This document shows positions 1 to 9,592 of a stretch of 64,000 nt of DNA, one piece after another. A program made the position numbers and the translations under genes. The stretch comes from Euphorbia lathyris (taxonomy: Eukaryota; Streptophyta; Magnoliopsida; Malpighiales; Euphorbiaceae), in NCBI RefSeq assembly GCF_963576675.1, contig NC_088911.1, positions 132,249,929 to 132,313,928 of the forward strand, written 5' to 3'. Numbering within the stretch: position 1 is the first letter of the stretch; every line of letters begins with the position of its first letter. The notes under the pieces are model-generated. The model was not told where the DNA came from. It made no database searches and worked only from the letters and a program-made list of their open reading frames with translations.

Positions 1-1517
1 ATGGGTGCATTGGTGGAATGGGTGAGACATTGAGTCATCTTGACTTGGGTTCCATGGGTGAGTTACCTAGCCTCTCTCCTAATGAAGTCACATCCAAAGG
101 GGAGCATGAGGTTGAGAAGGAGGAGAGCGAAGTTGGAAGTGAAGAAGTTGAACCGATGTCCGAGGGTGACAAGTACGTGTCTTCTAATGAGCCACCTAAA
201 GGGCTTCTTAAAGGGCTTCCACCTTTGAGGAAGCTACCACGTGACATAGCATGGGATCCGGGAGATAGTGCACCTAGCTCTACATATGGTGAGTTGAGCT
301 CTAAAAAGGAGGACGAAGGTTGCTCCATGATGCCTATTGATAGCACTGAGACACCTAGCACATGCCACATGCAAAGGAATCAAGTCTCTTACTTGGTAAA
401 ATCTAAACTTATTCTTTTGTGCTTTGTTAAAGTATTTGTGTTGGAATGTTGGGTGTGTATGTTGAGGAAGAGCATTTCATATGGTGAACCCATGAGTGTT
501 GATCTTGTTGTGAGGAGTGTGAGCTTTATGTTGAGGGACAATGCTCCCAATGATGGGCCCATGAGGGGTGATCTTGTTGTGGGCTTTGGTGATTGTTTAT
601 TAAAGGGGAATGTCTTCCCGGGGAGTATAGAGAAAATGGAAGGAAGTGAAGACTTGATAAACTCGGAACTCATTACCTTATGCTTTATTGACATGTATGT
701 GTAGGGGTATATGTTGTGCTTGTTGAGGAATCGTCCACCCTATGAGGAGTCGATGAGAAGTAAGCTTGTGGTGAAGAGAGTGGGTTTTATGAAGTCTTTG
801 ATGAATGGGGAAAGCCGCCCGAGATATATTGAGAAGATTGAAGGAATTCAATATTTGGGAAATAATGGCGAAGATAGTAGCGTGGCAAGTCTTGAAGTTC
901 CGGGATTGTTAACCCAAGGTGAGGCTGCAGCTACTATGTGTGTGTTTGGGTTCACTATGATGTGGGTTGATAAGCGTCGCTGGGATATTCCGTTTGATGT
1001 AGGCCATGGGCAAGGAGAGATTGAGCATGGTAGCTGGGTTAGTGGCATGAATGAAAGCGAATGCTGGGCATATTCAAATCAAAATCATGTTTGTGTTGTG
1101 AAGAGTACTCAAGGGATCGCTCCAATTTGGGTTGATATATGGCGCCGAGGCATGTCACTTAAGGTTGGCTATGAACGAGTGGAGGTTCAGTCTAGCATCC
1201 GGGTTGATGGCATGAGGTACATTGAGGTTCGGGCATATTCGACTCAAGGCCATGTTGGGGTTTTGAAGAGTACTTGTTGGGTTGATACATGTCGTCGGGA
1301 CCTTCCATTTGAGGTATGCCAAGAGCGGAAGAAGATTGAGTTGATTCCTCAAGTTCGTGATGGGGAGATCAAGAGGATCCAATGGTGGTCGGTTCAACGA
1401 AGTGAGGGGCGTTGGAAGACCATCCAAGCAATTATTGGGAAGTGGTTTGACAAGCTTTGCCAAGACATACCATTCGATGTTGGTAGAGCATCCCATATTG
1501 GTGGGGATTGGGAGATG
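1..1517 (+). pseudogene. Gypsy-type polyprotein downstream of retropepsin, copy A (partial)
   Basis: Continues the reading frame that in copies B and C carries a retropepsin; the protease itself lies left of the window start. The frame is open at 18-704, has one TAG at 702-704, then is open again in the same frame from 711 until it runs into the MITE at 1518. No reverse transcriptase, RNase H or integrase follows. The second part holds four degenerate repeats of about 50-55 residues, each starting with a W-[VF]-D then R-[RQ] pattern. Differences from copies B and C include two changes to cysteine, near codons at 1064 and 1458. Confidence 0.7.
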
Positions 1518-2854
1518 GGGAGTAAATTACACCAATGGTACCTGAACTATACATCAATTCATATTTTGGTACCTGAATTACATTTTGTTACAAAATTTAC
1601 CTGAACTGACGATGATCGGACAATTTAATACGTTTTACCGGTCACTGACGGTCAACACGAAGATTGACCATTTTAATTAAAATTTGGGACCTACAAACAC
1701 TCAAATAACATAAAAAAAATTACAATATTACCATCTCCTTCCTTCTTCTTCATCTTTCATTCTCTCTCTCTTCATTTTTTCACTTCTGGATTTTCTTTCT
1801 CTCACTAAATTTTATCTCAAAATCCATTCTCTCCAATGAATCGTCTTTTGCAACTGCTGGTTTTTTAGATGTCAGATGTTCTACAATTTACACAATGAAA
1901 TCTTCATTGTTAGTTCTCTATATTACAAATTCATTTTTTTCATTACAAATTCATTTTCACCACTAATCCTTAAAGGTAGGTGAAGGTGTGAAAGATAGGT
2001 AAATCCAAAATAGATAAGTAAGAAAAAGAGAGCAAACTATTCTTCTGTTCATCATCTCCATGTTTCTTCCGATAAAGTCGCCACTAGCCTTCCAACGACA
2101 CCTATAAATTCTTCTTTACTTGTTATTCAATCTTTCAATGATCTCAAATTCTTAGTTGTTTGATTCTTTGTTTATAATGAGGAGATGGAAGAAGTTCAGA
2201 GATGTTTCTTATGTTTCTCCAATGCAGATCATAGATTTGGGATGAAAAAAATTAGAGAGAGAATGAAAGAGGAGATAGATTTTTTCTTTTGTCAAATAGT
2301 TATGCACAGCAGTCTTTTTTAGGAGAGAGAAGAGAGGAAAGAGTGGATTACTGAATTACTAGATTATCAATGAATTACTGGTATTTGTGAACCTGATTTT
2401 GTAACCAAATGATAAAAAAAATGTTATTTTAACTCGATAATGGTAGCAGATTCAGATTTCCCCTTTTCCAATTTTCTTCATTGCATCTGCGGGTTTTTTT
2501 TTTGTTGCCAGGAGAAATTGTGGATTGGATTGAAATGGGTTTGTAGAAATTGGGTTTTTGAATCTTGTTTTGAAATAAGATTGAGATGGTAAGGAAGTAG
2601 AGGAAGAGAATGAGAGAAGAGTGGTTTCCAGGGCTGTGTAGAGAGAGAAAGAAATTGAAGAGTTGGAATGGAAGAAAAAAATTGGTAAATTTTTAAAAAA
2701 AGAGTCAAACTCTTGTGTTTATCGGTGTTGACCGGTTAAACATATTAAATTGTCCAGTTACCCTTAGTTGAGGTATATTTTTGTAACAAAATATAATTTA
2801 GGTACCAAAGTGTGAGTTAGGATATAGTTCAGGTACCATAGGTGTAATTTACCC
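1518..2854. mobile_element. Mutator-type MITE, copy A
   Basis: The two ends are inverted copies of each other over about 150 bp. The left begins GGGAGTAAATTACACC and the right ends GGTGTAATTTACCC. Repeated GGTACCTGAA-type motifs occur in both arms. Flanks show an imperfect 9-bp duplication (TGGGAGATG or GGGAGATGG against AGGAGATGA). Long TIRs plus a 9-bp target duplication point to the Mutator superfamily. The 1.0-kb interior has no transposase and is AT-rich, so it is non-autonomous. It interrupts the gypsy reading frame. Confidence 0.75.
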
Positions 2855-3078
2855 AGGAGATGAGTACCATGGAAGATGAAAGCCGGGGTGAGGCACTAGT
2901 TGAGATGTGAGAAGAAGCTCGTGAGGAGAAGGTGAATCCGACAATATGTGGAGTGGACTTCTCGAATTCAACTCGAACAACACCTTCGTTCGATTTGAGG
3001 GCTTGGATCCGTTCAAAACGAACACGTCTCATCAATACATGGCAAGCAACTTGGGGTCAAGTTCTTTTTAAGAGAGAG
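2855..3078 (+). pseudogene. End of gypsy internal region with polypurine tract, copy A
   Basis: The gypsy internal sequence resumes after the MITE. A frame reads through it with one TGA near 2909 and then 74 codons without stop (2932-3156). The last purines, AAGAGAGAG at 3070-3078, directly precede TGTAGGATGCAG, the likely 3' LTR start. That is the arrangement expected of a polypurine tract next to a 3' LTR. I recognise no domain in the encoded residues. Confidence 0.6.
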
Positions 3079-3198
3079 TGTAGGATGCAGGGCATCTCCT
3101 TGGAGGATCGACCCCGGACGAGGAAAGTCAGAGGAAGAACCAAGCACGAGCAATAAGCGAGTAAATAGGCCAAAAGAGTGCCACACAGCAGCTCAGGC
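3079..3198 (+). mobile_element. Start of gypsy 3' LTR, copy A (cut by hAT)
   Basis: Begins TGTAGGATGCAG directly after a purine tract and runs 120 bp to the hAT insertion. Its last 8 bases, GCTCAGGC (3191-3198), are the hAT target site. In copy C the LTR continues beyond the hAT at 30395, so here only its first 120 bp survive. The 5' LTR of this gypsy element is not in the window, so the LTR start rests on the TG terminus, the purine tract and the continuation seen in copy C. Confidence 0.6.
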
Positions 3199-3877
3199 TA
3201 GGGGTGTACAATAAATAATTTTTTGGTATTTGGAACCCAACCCAACCCAATCCACTAAAACAAATAGTTCATGGATTGGTTGTTAAAACCAATCCAACCC
3301 ATCAAATATTCAAATTAAAAGAGTTGGGTTGGGTTGGGTTGGGTTGAATGTTAATTCAAATAATTCAAAATAACAACTAGATATAAAAAAACTATAACTT
3401 TGAGAATATTAATTATTATATCAATTTCGAAAAATTATTATATCAATTTTGCCAAGATTTGGCTCATTAATTCATTGTTTTTTTCATTAAAAAAATTATT
3501 ATATCAACTAAAACAATAGCTGTAACTTAAAAAAATATTAAAGAATTATTTTTTTAGAGGATTAAAAAACTATTTTAATTCTTAATAAACTTAACTAAAA
3601 TATCAATTAAAATAATAACTCTAAATTTTTCAAAAAAAAAAACCTAGAAATTTGTTCACTTGAATTTCAATTAACATACACGTAAAAACTATTAGTCCAA
3701 ACAATGTAATGTTCTATCAAATTAAAATATAATAATATTATATTAAGATAACCTTCAATCAAATTAAAACGTTTTCGATATAACATCATCAAATAACAAT
3801 ATAGTAATCATCCAAATCATCAAGAATTTTTGAAATTCCAGAATTTCCAGAATTTCAGAATATCTGGAATTTCTAAA
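3199..3877. mobile_element. hAT non-autonomous element, left third, copy A
   Basis: Begins TAGGGGTGTACAA after GCTCAGGC, exactly as the complete element at 28361-30386. It has the same subterminal arrays: AACCCAACCC, then the inverted GGGTTGGGTT version about 100 bp later. The element is lost abruptly at 3877, where the next base belongs to minus-strand copia protease. This is the segmental duplication junction, not a transposon end: there is no terminal repeat and no target duplication. Confidence 0.88.
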
Positions 3878-4239
3878 CTCAGCATGTATACATTGTCTAC
3901 ACGAGGGGCAGTTAAAATCAATTCATTTGTATTTTCCTCGAGTATTTGACACTTAGTATCATCAAATACAACCTTTCTGCCGCTTGTGCAAAGCTGAGCT
4001 ACACTCAGCAGATTGTATTTGAGACCTTTAACTAAGGAGACCGACTCAATAGTTGGGTTACCTCCAATAGTACCTGAGCCGACTATCTTACCCTTCTTAT
4101 TGTCCCCAAAGCTTACACTACCACCTCGTTTAAGCTCTAGTGTGATGAATTGTGTTTCATCACCTGTCATGTGCCTTGAGCACGCGTTGTCTATGTACCA
4201 AAGTTTTGACTTCTCCACGCATGTCAAGCTGACCTGCAT
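3878..4239 (-). pseudogene. Copia (Sirevirus-like) aspartic protease, truncated, copy B
   Basis: Encodes the start of a Ty1-copia pol: residues LWYIDNACSRHMTGD carry the protease active-site region (a D-N-A-C variant of the usual D-S-G-A/C), and FGDNKKGKI follows. After about 120 residues the frame passes the junction at 3878 and picks up meaningless hAT sequence before stopping at 3820. It lies in the same frame as gag upstream, separated by a single TAG. The rest of pol (integrase, RT, RNase H) is absent, so it cannot act on its own. Confidence 0.88.
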
Positions 4240-4245
4240 TTTAAA

Positions 4246-6036
4246 CTATTCATCTTTAGGTACCCAATTCTTTTTTGGTCCTTTCTTGTTAGTATAAACA
4301 GGTGCAAAGTCATATTTTAGTTTGTGACGGCATACTTTTATAGTGTGGCCATTTTTACCACAGAAGTCACAATAAGTTACCCTTTGAGGGTGATGCTGAG
4401 TGTGGTCAGCATTGTTATGCTGAGCATGCCAACATACCTTAGTGGTATGTCCTTTCCTTCCGCAGAAGTCACATTGGACAATCCGCTTGTTGAACCAACA
4501 CACATCTTTCGTGTGTCCCCTTTTCCCGCAACAGTCACACTGAGTGAACTGTTTATGCTGATTAGTACTTGCGTACTCAACATGGGGTTTATTTCTATTT
4601 GAGCCTTTTACTTGACTCTGTAAGGTTGTAACATCCTTTCTTAGTTTCTTTGACTCAGATTGGACCTTCGTGAAAAACTTATGCATTATTTCCATGTTGC
4701 TATGTAAGTCTGAGTTGTCTTGGAGGAGATATCTAAGGTCACTTAGCTTGACCTCTTCAATCTCGTCACACCGCCTGCTGAGTGATCTTATTTTCTTGTT
4801 ACATTTTTTAGTCAGCTTATATAAATCACTCAGGGCATTTACCATCTCATTTCTAAACAAGAGTAAGGGTGTTACCTCATTGGTGTGTACCTCCTGGTCA
4901 ATTTCATCAGAGAGGTCAGCTTGCTCAGATTGAGAGTGATCAGCATCATCGGCCATGAAGCATATGTTTGCCGTTTCATTTGCGTCAGCTTCGGATGATG
5001 TTGACTCATCACTGTCACTCCATGTCGCTACCATTGCTTTCTTGTTTCCCTTCTTATCTCTTTTGAGGTTTGGGCAGCTTGACTTGATGTGCCCAGTTTG
5101 ATGGCACTCAAAACATGTGACAGACTTGGAGCTGTCCTTCTTGTATTTGTCACCGGACTCAGCTTTGTATCTGTCATTTTTTCTGAATGGCCTCCTGCCG
5201 TTCTTTTCATTCTTCCTAAACAGTTTCTTCATTTTTCGTGTAAACATGGCCATTTCCTCATCGTCTGATGAGTCAGCTTCGGTTGAGTCAGCTTTCATGA
5301 CAAGTGACTTTTGTTTCTTGTCTTCTGACTTTTCTTTCTCTTTAGCTTCAAAGTTGTGCATTGAGATCTCATGAGTCAGCAGAGATCCGATTAGCTCGTC
5401 ATAATTGTATGTAGTTAGGTCCTAAGCTTCTTCTACTGCAGTTTTCTTAGCTTGCCAGCTCTTGGGTAAGCTTCTCAAGATTTTCTTCACTTGTTCTTCT
5501 TCGGTGAAGTTCTTGCCGAGTCTTTTTAGCTCATTTATGATATTAGTGAATCTAGCATTCATGCTGGAGATGTCCTCGTTGTCGTTCATTTCGAACAGCT
5601 CATACAATCTCATGTGTTGATTCACCTTTGACTCTTTGACCTTGCTTGTACCTTCGTAGGTCACCTCGAGCTTTTTCCATATCTCCTGTGCTGACTCACA
5701 ACCTGATATTTTATTGTATTCTGCAGCATCTAAAGCACAGTGAAGCATATTGATAGCCGAAGCATTATTTTGAAGTTTTCTAAGGTCTTCTTCTAACCAC
5801 TCAGTTTCACTCTTAGCAACTTTCTCATTGTTAATAGTTTTATATGGCACGTATCGGCCTTGAACTATTGCAAGCCATGCACTCATGTTTGTGGCTTGAA
5901 TAAAGTTCTTCATCCTATTCTTCCAAAATGTATAGTTGGATCCAAAGAATAGGGGAGGCCGACTAATAGATAATCCCTCAGGGAGTATCTGTGTTGTTTG
6001 GTTCCCTGGAAGGAAACGAGTGTTGTTCTCAGCCAT
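4246..6036 (-). pseudogene. Copia (Sirevirus-like) gag, copy B, with premature stop
   Basis: Same 596-codon gag as the intact copy at 16817-18607, but codon 205 is TAG (5422-5424) where copy C has CAG. The two open pieces are 5425-6036 and 4246-5361. The change is C to T in a CAG context, as expected from deamination of a CHG-methylated cytosine. The N-terminal half is a copia capsid-type domain and the C-terminal half carries four CCHC knuckles. Gag would form the particle that packages element RNA; this copy could make only the first 204 residues. Confidence 0.9.
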
Positions 6037-6084
6037 TTATGGGGATCCGCTCAAGATAGTTATATCTTAGAGTAGTGAGCTTAG

Positions 6085-6096
6085 GCTCTGATACCA
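6085..6096 (-). promoter_or_regulatory. Primer binding site, Sirevirus-like copia, copy B
   Basis: On the minus strand it reads TGGTATCAGAGC, complementary to the 3' end of initiator methionine tRNA. It sits two bases after the LTR end. This is the standard copia minus-strand primer site and fixes the LTR boundary and orientation. Confidence 0.93.
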
Positions 6097-6098
6097 CT

Positions 6099-7520
6099 TG
6101 TTGGTCCCGTGTAATTAGTTCCAAGGGGGGGGGGTTAGGAACTAATGTAGCTTTTTGCTAATTTAGTTATGCTAACTTAAGAATTTTGATGAGTTTGTTA
6201 ACTCAGCTTTTGGTCAGCACGGCCGATCTTAATGTAAGACAGCTTTGGTCAGATGTTGACTAAGGCTGTTTTACCCGTGAGTTGGGAATTGACACTTTCG
6301 GTGGTCAGCTTCCAACTCAGCACTCTGATTTACTCAGTATCAGCTTAAATGATTTATATGCTGAGTAAATTCAACAGACAACACATGCACATATATATAT
6401 ATATTGAGAGAGTTAGAAATTACTCAGTACGACTTATCCTGGTTCGGCCTCTCTGCCTACGTCCAGTCCCCAGAGTCCTCCGGGCTTTTAGAATCCAATA
6501 CTGAGCTCTTTAAAGGTAGAGCACAAACCGTTTACAAGGCAGTTGAATATGCAAGAGTACCGTCCTCTATTCTTCTACTCAACTCCTACTAAGCACCACA
6601 ACCCGGTACTTAGATTTCTCTACCACTGAATGTTTACAACCAAACACTCAGCACAACACTCTCAATATCACGATTGATACAAGTTGTTCTTTTTCGAATG
6701 AAGAACACTTTAGATGATTACAAACAATCAATCTAGCATTTACACCGGAATAGAAAATGGGTGTAAGATCTCTTTCTTGTTTTTGAGTGCTTTGAACTTG
6801 TATTTTTCTCTCTTGTATTTTTCTTATTGTTCTTCAGCAATGATCCAAGGATTTTGATTGTCTTTATATAGAGGAAAATCTGGAGTTGGATCATTTGAAA
6901 ATGATTTAGCCGTTAAGTCCAAAACGGCTCTTTTAGGAGACAGCTTCTGGTCAGCTTCAGGTTTTGCAGGCCAATCCTATCCTCTGGTTTCTTCAAACGT
7001 CAGACTTGTCTTCTTCCTGCAGACGTTGTCTTTTTGTGCCAGTTGTCTTTTTGCAATAATCTGTTGACCCATGCATCTCGGAATGTGTCTTTTGCGTAAT
7101 TCCGAGGATTCAATTATTGGTGCAGAAGGTTTGCAAAACTTGTCTTCTAGTGAATGGATCTCTCATGCTGTCCTGAAGTTTACTCAGCTTCTACTTTGTT
7201 ATTCGTTGTCTTCGTTTGTTGTCAACTTCCATGCTGAGTTCTGTTTTGCAAGACACTTTTGAGAGGGCTTCTAATGCTGAGTTCCATTTCACTTAACTTT
7301 GTTGAACTTCAGACTTCTATAGTCTGATTCTACTCAGCTTGTTCTTTGAGCTCATGCTGACTTCGTCCTAACTTACTTTTTATATCTTTTTGTATTTAAG
7401 TTTATACTCAACATTGAACAAACAGATTAGTACAGTTAAAATTAAAGCACTTAAATTTAATTGTCTCTTAATCATGGATGATTTTGTCAAATCAAAATCT
7501 TGTGGAAAGGTGTTTCAACA
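6099..7520 (-). mobile_element. 5' LTR of Sirevirus-like copia, copy B
   Basis: 1,422 bp, TG...CA ended on either strand: TGTTGGTCCCG at 6099 and GTGTTTCAACA ending at 7520. On the minus strand it starts TGTTGAAACACC. A TATA-type sequence (minus TATATAAAG, near 6862-6870) could drive minus-strand transcription toward gag. It holds a run of G residues near 6125 and a TA tract near 6390. The other LTR of this element is not in the window. The insertion abuts the inverted-repeat element at 7521. Confidence 0.88.
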
Positions 7521-8120
7521 GAACGTACGATATATTTTCTAGAACATACGTTATGTTTTTTAGAACATGTGTTATATTTTTTCGAAAATGAGTTATAAAT
7601 TATATTATAGAACAAATGAAAAAACGATCGAGATATCTACTGAATTTTTTAGAATATTATACTTAATTTTTGGAACACAAAATATAAACTTTAGAACATA
7701 CGTTATGTTTTTTAGAACATACTTTATATTATTTAGAATATGAGTTATAAATTATATTATAGAACAAATGTAAAAATGGTCCATATATTTACTATTTTTT
7801 AAAAACATTATACTTAATTTTTAGAACACAAATTATAAAGTTTAGAACATATGTAACAATATTTAGAACATCGTTCTTAACATTTTAAAATATAAATTAC
7901 AAAAATATAGAGGAATTAAATAAATAAGAAATTAGAGCATGCTTTTGGATTTTTTTCTATTAATAATTTATTATTATGCACATTTCTTTTTTTTCTATTA
8001 ATAATTTATTATTATGCACATTTAATCGATATTAATAAGTGCATGTATCAAATATTAAACAATAGAAGCTAAAAGGCGGTGATATATTAAGCAGCGCGCG
8101 ACATAATAGACAAAAAAAAA

Positions 8121-8180
8121 TAATTGGCTCAGTGGTAAGTAGTGTGGAGTGTAGATGTAGAGTCCCAGGTTTGATCCCCC
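8121..8180 (+). other. tRNA-like module 1 (A-box and B-box), copy B
   Basis: GGCTCAGTGGTAAGTAG resembles a pol III A box and CCAGGTTTGATCCCC a B box, about 35 bp apart as in tRNA genes and tRNA-derived SINEs. The flanks do not pair into an acceptor stem and there is no clear anticodon arm, so this is tRNA-derived or a look-alike, not a tRNA gene. Confidence 0.5.
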
Positions 8181-8213
8181 TATGCAGCGCACTCCTTAAT
8201 AGACAAGAAAAAC

Positions 8214-8273
8214 AATTGTCTTAGTGGTAAGTAGCATGGAGTATAAGTGAAGTGACTAGGGTTCGAATCCCAC
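8214..8273 (+). other. tRNA-like module 2 (A-box and B-box), copy B
   Basis: CTTAGTGGTAAGTAG (A-box-like) and AGGGTTCGAATCCCAC (a textbook B box including the T-loop GTTCGAATC) sit about 25 bp apart. The upstream text AATAGACAA is shared with module 1 (near 8106 and 8199), so modules 1 and 2 look like diverged direct duplicates about 93 bp apart. Confidence 0.55.
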
Positions 8274-9052
8274 TAGTAATATTTTGTTTTTATTGATTTT
8301 TATACTCAAAACGATGTAGTTTTGAGTGTTCTCACCAAAAGAAAGTGTCCTAAAAAAGTATAATGTTTTAAAAAAATCAGTAAATATATGGACCATTTTT
8401 GCATTTGTTATATAATATAATTTATAACACATATTTTAAATAACATAACGTATGTTCTAAAAAATATAACGTATGTTCTAAATTTTATAGTTTGTGTTCT
8501 AAAAATTAAGTATAATTTTCTAAACAAATCAGTACATATCTGGATCATTTTTGAATTTGTTATATAATATAATTTATAACTTATGTTCGAAAAAACATAA
8601 CGAATGTTCTAAAAAACATAACATATGTTCTAAAAAATATGTCGTACGTTCTAAACTTCATAGTTCGTGTTTTAAAAGTTAAAATATATGTTCTAACGTA
8701 TGTTTTAAAAAATATATTTTCTTATATAAATAAAATATTAATATGAAATTTTATTAAAATATATAATATATTTTTATTTAAAAAATATAGTATTGGATTT
8801 TTTTAGCATCAGATGCACTTAATAATATATAAATAAAATAAAAGAATTGTATAATGAACAAACTAAAGCAAGCGTATTTTTATTTAAAAAAGATAGTAAG
8901 ACACTTAATATATAAATAAAAGAATTGTATAATGAACAAACTAAAGCAAGTGTATTTTTCTTTAAAAAATATAGTATTGGATTTTTTTTAGCATCAGAGA
9001 CACTTAATAATATATAAATAAAGGATGTATATGATAAACAAACTAAAGGAAG

Positions 9053-9116
9053 TGTCCTAGCGGTAGATGGTGTGCGTTCTACTCCTCCTATGCCCTAGTT
9101 CCAGGTTTGAATCAAT
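9053..9116 (+). other. tRNA-like module 3 (A-box and B-box), copy B
   Basis: GTCCTAGCGGTAGATGGTG followed about 30 bp later by CCAGGTTTGAATCAA. It resembles the other two modules but lies beyond the right inverted arm. It is the weakest B-box match of the three. No tRNA cloverleaf is evident. Confidence 0.4.
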
Positions 9117-9233
9117 CCATCCTCTTTTTTTATTTAATCTTTAATTAAAGGTACCAAAACTACGTCGTTTCATCTGGTTCTCACATAACAAAGTGTCCTC
9201 ACCTAAGGGAGGGTTCTCATTTGATCCCTCCCC

Positions 9234-9259
9234 TATATATATATATATATATATATATA
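9234..9259. repeat. TA microsatellite, copy B
   Basis: Thirteen TA dinucleotides at the boundary between the inverted-repeat element and the copia tail. The same tract in copy C (21805-21851) is about 10 repeats longer, making it the largest length difference between copies. Confidence 0.95.
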
Positions 9260-9592
9260 GCAGCTTCGGAAGCAGCTAAAAGGAAGTTTGGAATGCAAGT
9301 TCATTAATGAACTAGGCGTGGTACCTGACATTGTTAATGAGATTAACAATAGGGGTGTTGCTCTTGCTAAGAGCCCGCAGTCTCATAATACGTCCAAACA
9401 CTACCTCAGTCATTAACTATCTCTTCCGAGAGATAACAACCAGAGTAGATGTGAGAATTAAAAGAGTGCCCACCAAGGCACAATCTTATAGAACCATTTA
9501 AAGAATGCCTTACCCTAAAAGGTTCATGATAGTCATACGAACGCTTATGGGAATGTTTTTAGAAACAATTGGCTTTAGTCCAAGTGGGAGAA
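9260..9592 (+). pseudogene. Tail of copia RNase H with polypurine tract, copy B
   Basis: Frames with several stops still show copia RNase H C-terminal features: a stretch like F-I-N-E-L-G-V-V-P, then A-K-S-P-Q-S-H-N-T-S-K-H, which corresponds to the conserved region before the copia RNase H end. Near the end CAAGTGGGAGAA directly precedes the LTR at 9593 and is a typical copia polypurine tract. Everything upstream in this element is missing; the sequence abuts the TA tract. Confidence 0.7.

Larger units (their letters stand above)
1..3877. repeat. 12.6-kb tandem unit, copy A (right part only)
   Basis: This stretch matches 12574-16448 (copy B) and 25165-29030 (copy C) with only scattered substitutions and A-run length changes. 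It holds the end of the gypsy-type reading frame, a Mutator-type MITE, the gypsy LTR start and the left third of an hAT element. It stops at the junction 3877/3878, where hAT sequence is joined to copia protease sequence. Copies B and C share small differences from copy A (for example an isoleucine in place of a methionine near 12948 and 25539), so they look like each other's closest relatives. Confidence 0.93.
7521..9233. mobile_element. Inverted-repeat element with tRNA-like modules, copy B
   Basis: AT-rich, without coding potential. The left block (7521-7880) has two direct copies of a roughly 170-bp monomer containing TTTAGAACATACGTTATG. The right block (8345-8700) has two copies in the opposite orientation, so the whole is a large imperfect palindrome. 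Between and after the arms lie three tRNA-like modules and a 35-bp direct repeat (about 7953-8022). The right end, GAGGGTTCTCATTTGATCCC, then runs into a TA tract. The left end is cut by the copia LTR. Similar TA-flanked ends exist in plant Helitrons, but I cannot confirm the class. Confidence 0.5.

Noticed and set aside
3229..3350. Interstitial telomere repeats
   Set aside because: The arrays are AACCC/GGGTT five-mers, not the plant TTTAGGG repeat, and they lie symmetrically inside hAT ends.
3820..3877. C-terminal residues of the copia protease frame (K-F-W-K-F-W-N-F)
   Set aside because: These codons are hAT sequence beyond the duplication junction and merely happen to stay open.
8121..8273. 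tRNA genes
   Set aside because: The A and B boxes are present, but no acceptor stem or anticodon arm can be formed and no CCA-proximal pairing is seen.
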